Shown here one piece after another: positions 45,520 to 55,132 of a DNA stretch of 64,000 nucleotides. Location: positions 124,001 to 188,000 of the forward strand of contig NZ_LNYR01000001.1 of the NCBI RefSeq assembly GCF_001467955.1, read 5' to 3'. Position numbers and translations under genes: made by a program. Source of the stretch: Legionella quateirensis. GTDB lineage: Bacteria; Pseudomonadota; Gammaproteobacteria; Legionellales; Legionellaceae. The notes under the pieces are model-generated. The model had not been told where the DNA came from and did not search any database. It worked only from the letters and a program-made list of their open reading frames with translations. Position 1 is the stretch's first letter, and every line of letters starts with the position of its first letter.

Positions 45520-45538
45520 CCGATTTTGCTGAAATCGG
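45520..45538 (+). terminator. Stem between hflC and purA
   Basis: CCGATTT and AAATCGG form a perfect seven-base stem with loop TGCTG, ten bases after hflC. It is followed by GTTCAAG with no T-run, so it is weak as a terminator. Confidence 0.35.
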
Positions 45539-45568
45539 GTTCAAGATCAATCAGCTTTTGCAGACTAA

Positions 45569-46876
<1,308 letters not shown>

Positions 46877-46886
46877 CAGGTGTTTC

Positions 46887-46917
46887 TAGCCTGGATGATC
46901 TTGTTGATTTCAGGCTA
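46887..46917 (+). terminator. Stem after purA
   Basis: TAGCCTG and CAGGCTA form a seven-base stem with a 17-base loop, ten bases beyond the purA stop, followed by AATTGTT. This is a modest terminator candidate. Confidence 0.4.
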
Positions 46918-46950
46918 AATTGTTAACTAATATCCGACGTGTGGACAAAG

Positions 46951-47349
46951 TTATTCATTATATCCCAGCAACACTAAAATACAGGGACCTTTAGCGATAA
47001 CATTAATGTTATTCACTTCACAGGCACGAATAGCCAGTTCACTCTCAGCTCCCGGTTGCATCCAAATATTTTTTATTCCTTTTTTAATGGCCTCATCAAC
47101 AATCAATTCTGTAATCTTGGGTGGTGTAATTATGGAAATACTCATCACATCATCAGGCAGATCACTTAAATCAGGTAGTACAGTCAATCCTTCAATCTGT
47201 TGTTCATGCGGATTTACCGGATATACCGTTTTCCCATGTTGAAGATAACAGCGTAACACTTTATTACCATACTTGGCACGATTTGAAGATGCCCCAATGA
47301 CTGCAAAAGCACTGGATTGTAAAAACTTATCTATTGAACTCATTAACAT
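46951..47349 (-). CDS. CoA-binding domain protein
   Basis: A 132-residue single-domain protein of the CoA-binding (succinyl-CoA synthetase alpha N-terminal-like, YccU) family. It has a Rossmann-type FAVIGASSNRAKYGNKV, followed by VYPVNPHEQQIEGL and a terminal KGPCILVLLGY. Function is unknown; relatives bind CoA. The start could be ATG 47349 or ATG 47343. It is convergent with purA. Confidence 0.85.
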   Translation of the reverse strand: MLMSSIDKFLQSSAFAVIGASSNRAKYGNKVLRCYLQHGKTVYPVNPHEQQIEGLTVLPDLSDLPDDVMSISIITPPKITELIVDEAIKKGIKNIWMQPGAESELAIRACEVNNINVIAKGPCILVLLGYNE

Positions 47350-47563
47350 GTTAATTGGGATCCTGAAGTAACTTTATACTTCCTGTAAGAGTAACAATGA
47401 TTCGTTATTATGTGAATGATTTGATGAAATGCATATCATATGCTGTTAACTTGGAAACTTACTACTTGAATCATTATTGGAACTTGTTCGATAGTTGGAG
47501 AAGTTGAAACCCGTATAAATTCAGTCTTCAATACGGGTTTGCTGAGCATACCGTGTAGGAATA

Positions 47564-49039
47564 TTAATAACTCTTCTCAAATGCCATTAATTTTTGCTCC
47601 AAATTCCATTGTAATTTTGCTTTTTCATTGTGATCAATAAAATTGTGGCAGCTCTGACTGTTTAAATCCTGGCATTCGGCTACAGGTTCAGATGTATCCG
47701 CATTAATCCAGATGCTCTTTCCTGGAAGAAATGCGTAAGTCAGAGTATTTCGATTAATTTGTTTTAGAGTTTGATAATCAAGGCCATGACCAAGAACCGC
47801 TTCTACATATTGTCGTGTTAAATCAGTTCTTAAAACTCCTTCATCATCAGTTGATAACACCACTGGAACGTGGTGGTTCAGATAATAATTAAGCGGATGA
47901 TTACGGCCTGAAACATTAAGTAATTTCTGATTGCTGATAAGATTAATTTCAACAGGTACATGATGTTCTGCCATGTATTTTACGGTTTCTTCCGCATTAT
48001 TTTCATATCCAATATCTACGCCGTGACCAATCCTTTGAGCACGTCCAGTATTCAGGGCATCATAAATATGGAACCTTAAATCTTCAGGAGGAACTGCTTC
48101 TGGAGCCAGTTCCCCTGCATGCAAGGCAATGTTGACATTAGGGTATTGGGTATGCAGATAGTTAAAGATTTGCATATGTTTGTTGTAGTCACGCAAAGAA
48201 ATAATGCCATCTTCTGGCTGCACTAGATTAACCCCTACCAAATTTCCTTTAGAATGACTGACTGCTTCAAAGGCATTTAATGCCTGGGCAAATACATTCT
48301 CTATAGGTTGTTCACGAAGTACGTAGTACAGGACTTTGATTTTAACATTACAAACTTCTGCATTCGGATTGCTTTTACAACCCAGTTCACTATAGGCTTC
48401 ATTCAGCATTCGGTCACTTTCAAAAATGGTTTGTTCTATATTATTTTTAAATTCTTTATTTTCTAACAGGATTTTTTTCTTTTGATCGAAACCATCCGTG
48501 TTTTTGATTAATTCTCCAAAACGCAAAGAATTGGCATTATCAGTAATATCCATTATTTCCAGATACTGTTCCTGTTGTTGGGCAGCCCTTCGAATGACAT
48601 CAGCGATTAATTGCGGCCTGTAATCAAAGACAATGGGCATATACTTCATGAAACCATTGAAAAAATGATCATGCGCGGTTTCCTTTCCAGGAATAAAGTC
48701 TTTTAATGACCAGTCACGGATAATAGAGGAGTAGAGTTCTGGTTTATTAACCAGGTCCTTTATGTGGATCCCATCACAATGAAGAGGTGTTTTATTTATT
48801 GAAAAAGTCGATAAATCAATACAGTATTTGCCATTTGACGCGATTGATAGCATGGTTTCTGGATAAGGGCCTCCAGCAAGATGATAGTGTAACTCGCCAC
48901 CTTTGGGCATATTTTTAAAGAAGGCATAGAGTGCATTTGGATCTGTTTGAATCTTGGTAAAATAATCATTAACTTGTGCATGAAGTGGAGATAAGAATAA
49001 AAAACTGAAGAGCAGCGAAAGTGATTTATTAAGGGTCAT
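47564..49039 (-). CDS. Exported adenosine deaminase-like enzyme
   Basis: A 491-residue protein with a signal peptide (residues 1-21, ending LHA) and an adenosine/AMP deaminase TIM-barrel domain. Metal and catalytic motifs in order are HYHLAGG, HAGE, RIGHG and LSTDDEG, all of the deaminase family. The exported, long form resembles adenosine deaminase growth-factor-type enzymes more than the compact cytoplasmic Add. It could deaminate adenosine outside the cell, in the host vacuole. The large gap upstream is shared with the divergent 508-aa gene. Confidence 0.88.
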   Translation of the reverse strand: MTLNKSLSLLFSFLFLSPLHAQVNDYFTKIQTDPNALYAFFKNMPKGGELHYHLAGGPYPETMLSIASNGKYCIDLSTFSINKTPLHCDGIHIKDLVNKPELYSSIIRDWSLKDFIPGKETAHDHFFNGFMKYMPIVFDYRPQLIADVIRRAAQQQEQYLEIMDITDNANSLRFGELIKNTDGFDQKKKILLENKEFKNNIEQTIFESDRMLNEAYSELGCKSNPNAEVCNVKIKVLYYVLREQPIENVFAQALNAFEAVSHSKGNLVGVNLVQPEDGIISLRDYNKHMQIFNYLHTQYPNVNIALHAGELAPEAVPPEDLRFHIYDALNTGRAQRIGHGVDIGYENNAEETVKYMAEHHVPVEINLISNQKLLNVSGRNHPLNYYLNHHVPVVLSTDDEGVLRTDLTRQYVEAVLGHGLDYQTLKQINRNTLTYAFLPGKSIWINADTSEPVAECQDLNSQSCHNFIDHNEKAKLQWNLEQKLMAFEKSY

Positions 49040-49463
49040 AATGGACTATTGGTTGTCAGCTAATCTTGAATTATCGCATAAATTCGCTAAATTCCCTAGA
49101 GCTTCATTATTATTTCTATTGGAATCATGATCATAGAGTGTTTTGGCGAATTATGGGTTTTACCTTTCAATTTTCCTCATTTTGCTGCAAAGTCACAGAG
49201 AACAAGCTAAGGTGCATTTCAATAACAGCCGCTTAGACGAATAAGCAACATTCATTAGGGTTAGTAATAATTACCTGCTAAGCAAATTTTTTCACAAGAG
49301 GCTCCTTTCATTTTAATAGGTATTTGATGGTCCTATAAAATATCAATAGTAGCCATTAAAATTTCATACCATTATTTAATTATTCTTTAAGTTTGAAATT
49401 GTAAATTAGAGAACAGAATCATCGAAATTAAAACTAAATATCCAACTTAACGGAACTATTATT
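49040..49463. other. 424-bp divergent gap between the deaminase and the 508-aa gene
   Basis: No gene is visible. The region is AT-rich and holds the start regions of two divergent genes. The right end has a perfect PmrA box (49375-49391). Nothing else of note is recognised. Confidence 0.5.
49375..49391 (+). promoter_or_regulatory. PmrA-type response-regulator box
   Basis: TTTAAT-TATTC-TTTAAG matches the published PmrA direct repeat YTTAAK-N5-YTTAAK at every defined position, with the 11-bp repeat period. It ends 72 bases before the ATG of the 508-aa gene and has the same orientation. In L. pneumophila such boxes mark many Dot/Icm effector genes. A possible -10 (TAAATT) follows at 49402-49407. 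Confidence 0.75.
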
Positions 49464-50990
49464 ATGCCTAAGACTTACCCACCATCCCCTGATAAAACAG
49501 AAGAAAACACAAGTAGTATTCAAAACACTAGGGAATCTAACATTCTACAAGATGAACTGTTGAGGCTTAAAAATTATTATAATTCATTATCATGGTTTTC
49601 TAAGTGGTTCTTTCCAAGGCAAATTGCAACAGCTTTAACTGAAAACAGTCAAAAAAGTGGTTTGTATCAGTATAAGCTTATCAAAAGCTGTACTGGTTGG
49701 TTCAGTCGATTCTTCTTTTCTGGAATTCGTAATTATTTCAATAATATCAAGAATACTGAAAAAACGATTGAGTTTTTAGATCAACATGGGTTAATCGATT
49801 ATTATGTTGGTGATAGCAAAAATCATAACAGTTTAATTGAAATGGAAGGCTTGCAAATCGCATATAAATTAGTGATTTCCGAAAACAAAGTTGATAAAGA
49901 TACAACAATTGCTGCTGAATTGTTAATGCACCTGGAAAGAGGTAAACAGGATATTTATTTTAAAAGACAAGTGAGAGATATTGCTCAATGTCTTGCATCG
50001 TATATAAAAGTAAATGAAGATTTGAGCATTGATCCAAATTATTTATTTGAAAGACTACAACATGCATCCAAAAATCATAATCTAGCGAGTATCGTTACCC
50101 CATTAATAAAAGCAGGTTTGCTGGATAATACGAACTGGACGAAAAACCTAGATATTTTAAAATCTGATGAGCAGGAACTATCTCATATAAACAGACTATT
50201 TACCTGGCTTTCTGATGGAAATCAGTTAAATCTTTTAACTCAGTCCAGGTTCGATAAAATTCGTGAACGTGCAAATCCTGACAGCAATCATACTGACCTG
50301 GGAATAATTGAAGATCTTGTTTATTCATTAACCAATCAACATGAGGTTTCATATCCAGACGGAATTATTTATAAAGTTAACAATAAAAAGCCAAACTTAT
50401 TCTCAGCAGAACTGTTCGATTATATTCTTGGCCTACCAGGCGATGTTAATTCCGCGCTCTTAATGATTATAAGAACTTTAGCTAATACAAAATTATTTAA
50501 TCAACACGATCTGCAATTGGTGCTTAATCATTACATGAACACTTGCCCATCAAATCTTTACCAAAACTCTGCAAATTCGGCAAGAATTTATGGAAGTAAT
50601 TTAGTTGCGTTATTTGATTCAGGTCTATTGAATAATGAAAAAGCGCAAGAAAATTTTGAGTTGTTTAATCAATATTGTTTAGAAACCGAGCATTCGAATA
50701 TAGGTCTAGATAACTTAGGGAAAATAACACAAGAACAATTTGAATATTATATTCACCAAACTCCCGCGGAGCGTAATGCACAATATGAGGCAAAGTGTGA
50801 AAAATACATGACCGAGCTACAATATGGCTTGCATCCCAATGGATTTTTCACGAGAAACTTTACGGACTCAATCGACAATGCACAACAAATAAACTTAATT
50901 ATTGATGAACGTTCTGAAAAAACAGTACACAGACAACGAAATGAAGCAACACGAGTTGCAAATGTATATCTAGGGAATTTCTATTTTTAA
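49464..50990 (+). CDS. 508-residue protein of unknown function, candidate Dot/Icm effector
   Basis: I do not recognise a domain. The protein has no signal peptide and no long membrane helix. It begins with a Ser/Pro/Glu-rich tail (to about 30), then a mostly helical body with two Trp/Phe-rich aromatic patches at about 42-52 (SLSWFSKWFFP) and about 72-85 (GWFSRFFFSG). The C-terminal 30 residues are charged and polar, ending VANVYLGNFYF. Asn, Lys and Ile are frequent, and AT content looks higher than in neighbouring housekeeping genes. A PmrA box lies upstream. The ATG is preceded by an AACGGAAC-type weak site. Effector status is inference. Confidence 0.85.
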   Translation: MPKTYPPSPDKTEENTSSIQNTRESNILQDELLRLKNYYNSLSWFSKWFFPRQIATALTENSQKSGLYQYKLIKSCTGWFSRFFFSGIRNYFNNIKNTEKTIEFLDQHGLIDYYVGDSKNHNSLIEMEGLQIAYKLVISENKVDKDTTIAAELLMHLERGKQDIYFKRQVRDIAQCLASYIKVNEDLSIDPNYLFERLQHASKNHNLASIVTPLIKAGLLDNTNWTKNLDILKSDEQELSHINRLFTWLSDGNQLNLLTQSRFDKIRERANPDSNHTDLGIIEDLVYSLTNQHEVSYPDGIIYKVNNKKPNLFSAELFDYILGLPGDVNSALLMIIRTLANTKLFNQHDLQLVLNHYMNTCPSNLYQNSANSARIYGSNLVALFDSGLLNNEKAQENFELFNQYCLETEHSNIGLDNLGKITQEQFEYYIHQTPAERNAQYEAKCEKYMTELQYGLHPNGFFTRNFTDSIDNAQQINLIIDERSEKTVHRQRNEATRVANVYLGNFYF

Positions 50991-51357
50991 TATAGCGTTG
51001 CTTGTTAAGAACATCTTCGTTTTAGTAGTCCCAAAAACCTAAGGATAGAACCTTCCTCTGCCCATTTAGATATGGATCCTGGAATTTAGTGCGACTTGGC
51101 GAGCTCACGAGCTTAGTCGCGCTAAATTCCGCGATGTGTTTTGGGAAGTGAAAAGGACGTGAAGAAGTGACGAGTGTCCTCTGCTGTTGGGTTTTATAAA
51201 ATCAACATCAACCAACAAAAAATATCTCACAACAAAATATGCCTGATTTATTGAACAGAGCTTTTGTTTCGTTAATTTATACAGAAAAACCCAATGATGA
51301 ATAAACATTGTATTTATTACGTATTCATAGCAGAATAATTTTTAAGATTCATAACCT
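50991..51357. other. 367-bp gap after the 508-aa gene
   Basis: The gap contains a long hairpin (51081-51130) and a looser inverted pair AGGAC/GTCCT around 51151-51180. I see no gene with coding character; the short open frames are chance. The right part is AT-rich and should contain the promoter of the binding-protein gene. Confidence 0.5.
51081..51130. repeat. Fifty-base stem-loop
   Basis: GGAATTTAGTGCGACT (51081-51096) pairs with AGTCGCGCTAAATTCC (51115-51130) over 16 bases with one G-T wobble. A smaller AGCTC/GAGCT stem sits in the loop. The size and symmetry suggest an interspersed palindrome or an RNA structure rather than a simple terminator. Confidence 0.7.
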
Positions 51358-52485
51358 ATGAAGATGAACATGCCTAATGTAATGTTGAAAACCGCGTTTA
51401 TATATTGCACTTTAATCGTATCTATCCTGGGAGGAGGATTCATACAGGCCTCTGTTCGAACGCCTCATCTGAATGATAAAAACAAAGTTGACATTAATGT
51501 AGGTATTTATGCTCCTTTTTCTGATAAATCTGCTTTTATAGGCAGAAACATCCTTGCCGCTATGGAAATGGGACGTGATCAATTAAAATCCTCTCGAATT
51601 AATTATACGTTTTATACCTTGGATGAACTTCCTAATCAGAGTAATGTAACTCAAACCCTCCAAAAATTTATTACAACTCATCACATCAATGTACTAATGA
51701 CTGAAGGTTCTGAGAATGGTTTATTAATTGCCCCTCTTGCAAGAAAAAATAATATTCTTCATTTCAGCTTGGCTAATGATCCTGCAATTGCCGATGGCAA
51801 GAATAACTTCCTGGCCTGGAGCCCTGCCTATGAACAAGCGGCAGTATTAGTAGAAGAACTTCAACGTAAAAAAGTAGGCCAAATCGGAATAATTACTTTG
51901 AAACAACCTTCTTCAATGGTTTTGACTCAAAGTGTGATGAAACAGTTGCAGATTCATTCTTCGATAAAAATTGCAGCTTATGAGCAGATAGACCCTGGAG
52001 TGAAGGATGTGTACCGGTTAATCCAAAGGATGGAAGATAAAAAACCTGATATGTATTTCATTATGGCTTCCCCAGAGGACATAGAATTCATTCAATCAGA
52101 AATGAGCAAGGCTCATGTGAATAAGCCCATAACCAGTATTATAGGCAGGGTGACTCCTCAGGTGATGAAAGTATTTGATGGGCAATGGTATATTGATACT
52201 CATGAAATGAAAGCTGAATTTATTCAACAATTTAAAACACACTATTTAAATTATCCTGTAACTGAAGCAGGATATGCTTTTGATGTATTTCATATTCTGA
52301 ATCAGAGCGTTACTATGGTGCTGAAAACCAAGCACGGTTTTTCCAGTAAGGAAGTGGCCAATCAAATTCATTTACTGGCGAAAGGAACAGGGGTAATGGG
52401 ACCATTTAATTTAGATAAAAATGGTGTTCTGTTTACCAAGTCTGAAATTAAAACCATAAAAGATGGTCATGTACTAACCGTTTAA
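51358..52485 (+). CDS. Periplasmic binding protein-like, type I fold
   Basis: A 375-residue protein with a signal peptide (hydrophobic at about 11-31) and a type I periplasmic-binding domain as in LivK-like branched amino-acid receptors (NVGIYAPFSDKSAFIGRNILAAMEM; late ITSIIGRVTPQVMKV). No permease or ATPase genes adjoin it, so it may be an orphan receptor. Three nearby ATGs (51358, 51364, 51370) leave the exact start open. Confidence 0.8.
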   Translation: MKMNMPNVMLKTAFIYCTLIVSILGGGFIQASVRTPHLNDKNKVDINVGIYAPFSDKSAFIGRNILAAMEMGRDQLKSSRINYTFYTLDELPNQSNVTQTLQKFITTHHINVLMTEGSENGLLIAPLARKNNILHFSLANDPAIADGKNNFLAWSPAYEQAAVLVEELQRKKVGQIGIITLKQPSSMVLTQSVMKQLQIHSSIKIAAYEQIDPGVKDVYRLIQRMEDKKPDMYFIMASPEDIEFIQSEMSKAHVNKPITSIIGRVTPQVMKVFDGQWYIDTHEMKAEFIQQFKTHYLNYPVTEAGYAFDVFHILNQSVTMVLKTKHGFSSKEVANQIHLLAKGTGVMGPFNLDKNGVLFTKSEIKTIKDGHVLTV

Positions 52486-52511
52486 TACATTGTTTTCTAT
52501 AAAAAGACTGA

Positions 52512-52540
52512 TGGGCATGTCGCTTTCGCAACGATGCCCA
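52512..52540 (-). terminator. Terminator shared by convergent genes, stronger for ctpA
   Basis: TGGGCAT and ATGCCCA form a seven-base stem with inner pairing. On the - strand it is followed by CAGTCTTTTTATAG with five T residues, placing it 26 bases after the ctpA stop. On the + strand no T-run follows. Confidence 0.6.
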
Positions 52541-52565
52541 CCAGATAGATTGTTCAGGTTTGTTA

Positions 52566-53900
52566 TTATCGGTTAGCTAATGCCATACCTTCCAGCACCG
52601 TTAATGCTGCATAAAGCTGGTAATCTTCGTGAATCAAATCGTCAGATTTAGCTTCATTCTTAGCATTGGTATCTTCAGGATTATTCTTATTTATTAAGTG
52701 TCCACTTAAATCCGCTTCACTAAATCCAGTAGCATCAGATTTTTTTACGGAGTTTTTAGGAACATCCATTTCTTCTACGACGATATCTGGAATAATGCCT
52801 TTAGCTTGAATGGAGGTACCTGATGGCGTGTAGTACAAAGCTGTAGTTAGCTTAATACCTGTTTTTCCATCCAGAGGTAATACCGTTTGTACAGATCCTT
52901 TACCGAAACTCTTTGTTCCAAGAATTATGGCTCTTTTATTGTCTTTCAGAGCACCAGCTACTATTTCTGAAGCTGAAGCGGAACCATTATTTATTAGAAC
53001 TACAATCGGAGCATTATCCAACACATCACCCGGATTGGCCAAGGCGGTAAATTTAGATCCCGGTAAGCGTCCTTCAGTATAAACTATCAGTTCTTGTTTG
53101 CCGGATTTGTCATTACCCAGGAACGCATCAGAGACCTGGATGGCTGAATCCAGTAACCCTCCGGGGTTATTTCTAAGATCCAGTACCAAACCTTTTAATT
53201 TCCCATTAGATTGTTGTTTTAACTGCTCAATTGCTTGCAGCATGTCTTTACCTGTTAAAGCCTGGAATTGAGTTAATCGAATGTAACCATATCCATCACT
53301 TAACATTTTACTTTTTACGCTTTTAATCTGAATCACTTCTCGAATCAGGTCAAAAGTGAGTGGCTTACTCACGCCTTTACGTAATATGGTTAATTCAATG
53401 GTAGTTCCTGCTTTGCCTCTCATCAGATTAACTGCATCCTTTAGAGTAAGGCCCTGAACAGATTCTTTGCCTAATTTAATAATGTAGTCTCCGGATTTTA
53501 TTCCAGCTTTAAAGGCAGGAGTATCTACCAGAGGTGTGATCACTTTTACGACTCCATCTTCCATGGTCACTTCGATACCTAATCCACCAAATTCACCACT
53601 GGTTGAGGTTTGAAGCTCTTTAAACTCTTCTTCATTAAGATAACTTGAGTGGGGATCCAATCCGGTGAGCATGCCTCGAATGGCATTATCAAAAAGTTCT
53701 TTATCGTCAATTGGCTTGACGTAGTATTTTTTAATCTCTCCAATGGCATTAGAAAATCGTTGAACATCTTCCAATGGGATTCGTTTCGTATTAGTATTAT
53801 TTGTATCTGTCTCATCGGCTGTAAATGCAGTTAATGGGAGCATCAGTGCAAGTGCAAAAAATAATGCTATTGTACTGGGAAGAATTTTCTTGATAACCAT
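52566..53900 (-). CDS. ctpA: Carboxy-terminal processing protease (S41)
   Basis: A 444-residue periplasmic serine protease with a signal peptide (to about 28), a PDZ domain at about 100-180 (GIKSGDYIIKLG) and an S41 catalytic domain. The serine is in NNGSASASEIVAGAL and the lysine in GTKSFGKGSVQT, the Ser-Lys dyad. Such enzymes trim exported proteins and peptidoglycan hydrolases. It lies downstream of envC in the order gpmI-envC-ctpA, a conserved gammaproteobacterial set. Confidence 0.95.
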   Translation of the reverse strand: MVIKKILPSTIALFFALALMLPLTAFTADETDTNNTNTKRIPLEDVQRFSNAIGEIKKYYVKPIDDKELFDNAIRGMLTGLDPHSSYLNEEEFKELQTSTSGEFGGLGIEVTMEDGVVKVITPLVDTPAFKAGIKSGDYIIKLGKESVQGLTLKDAVNLMRGKAGTTIELTILRKGVSKPLTFDLIREVIQIKSVKSKMLSDGYGYIRLTQFQALTGKDMLQAIEQLKQQSNGKLKGLVLDLRNNPGGLLDSAIQVSDAFLGNDKSGKQELIVYTEGRLPGSKFTALANPGDVLDNAPIVVLINNGSASASEIVAGALKDNKRAIILGTKSFGKGSVQTVLPLDGKTGIKLTTALYYTPSGTSIQAKGIIPDIVVEEMDVPKNSVKKSDATGFSEADLSGHLINKNNPEDTNAKNEAKSDDLIHEDYQLYAALTVLEGMALANR

Positions 53901-53992
53901 AGCGATCTCCTAGGATGCAAGGCCATAAAATCAGCCGCCTTCTTTTGTTTTTATTAAATATTGAAATGCAATTTAAATGCCAGGCGCGAAAC

Positions 53993-55132
53993 CTAAGACA
54001 GCCAGTCGAGCGGTGGAACCGCTTTTCCTCTTAGTCTTATCTCAAAGTATAGACCGTTTTGCTTAATTCCACCGCTATGTCCTACACTGGCAATTTGCTC
54101 GTTTTGACGGACTGTTTGGCCCTTGTGTTTGAATAGCGATTGATTATGGGCATACAGAGTCATAAATCCTTGGCCATGATCAATAATCAGCAGTAAACCA
54201 TAACCTTTTAACCAGTCACTGAATACCACTTTTCCGGGATAAACGGCAGTAACTACCGCTCCTTCATCGGCAAAAAATGTCACCCCTTGATTCATTCTGC
54301 GTAAGGATCTTTGTACATTTTGTACTGGTAGCGGCAATTTTCTGCGCATTTGAATGAAGGGTTTGCTGCTTTGAACAACACTTTGTTGAGATAATTCCTT
54401 GAGTAGACGTGATAAATTGGCCTTATCTTTTTGAAATTCCTGTAAGTCATGTTGTTTGTTCTGTATCTCATTATTGAGTGATTCAATTAGTGTTGTATGG
54501 TACCGTTTGTTTTGTTCCAGCTGCTGCTGATGTTGCGACAATTGATTTTGCAATTTTTGATTTTCGGCTAATTCGTTATGTAATTTATCTTTATTCTCGC
54601 TTAGATTGATACGAGTTTCGCCTATTTTATCGATCAATTCTTGCCGGGATTTTATAATATATTGATAATAAGTCAGAATTCGACTTATTTTGTAAGGATC
54701 GTCCTGGTTGAGTATCCATTTCAAAGGTTGATACTCGCCCATTTGATATCGTGCTCGTACATGGCTTGCCAGTAATTGTTGTTGTGTGGCTAATTGTTGA
54801 TTCAATTGTTCTGCTTTGGCATGTAATTCGGCAATTTTTTGTTCTTTGGATTTGATATCGTATTGAATTGAGCGAAGTTTATGTATTCCCTCACCGATTT
54901 GTTTTTCAGTACCAGAAAGTTCCTTATCTAAAATCCCGCGTTTATCATGAGCTGTGGCCAGTGTTTGTCTCAGGTTATTAATCTGTGCGTCCAGTTGTTT
55001 TAATTTGGTTTGCGTCTGAGCGACAGGGGAGGGGCCTGGCTTTGCCGCAACACCAAAATGAATCAACATCCCCAAAGCAATGCCGCTCAGGAATGTAAAT
55101 TTTAATGAATACTGGTTAGTATGCGTGGGCAT
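53993..55132 (-). CDS. envC: EnvC-like murein hydrolase activator
   Basis: A 379-residue exported protein with an N-terminal hydrophobic segment (about 10-28, ending VAA), long coiled coils at about 35-250 and a C-terminal LytM (M23) domain. The LytM domain keeps LYAHN but ends YFEIRLRG, without the usual HxH zinc histidine. It is therefore degenerate, like EnvC, which activates amidases at the septum rather than cutting peptidoglycan itself. The start overlaps gpmI by 17 bases. Confidence 0.92.
   Translation of the reverse strand: MPTHTNQYSLKFTFLSGIALGMLIHFGVAAKPGPSPVAQTQTKLKQLDAQINNLRQTLATAHDKRGILDKELSGTEKQIGEGIHKLRSIQYDIKSKEQKIAELHAKAEQLNQQLATQQQLLASHVRARYQMGEYQPLKWILNQDDPYKISRILTYYQYIIKSRQELIDKIGETRINLSENKDKLHNELAENQKLQNQLSQHQQQLEQNKRYHTTLIESLNNEIQNKQHDLQEFQKDKANLSRLLKELSQQSVVQSSKPFIQMRRKLPLPVQNVQRSLRRMNQGVTFFADEGAVVTAVYPGKVVFSDWLKGYGLLLIIDHGQGFMTLYAHNQSLFKHKGQTVRQNEQIASVGHSGGIKQNGLYFEIRLRGKAVPPLDWLS

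Noticed and set aside
51105-51308. 67-codon open frame on the - strand after the 508-aa gene
   Set aside because: It begins in AT-rich non-coding sequence, crosses the hairpin and has no ribosome site or protein-like composition.
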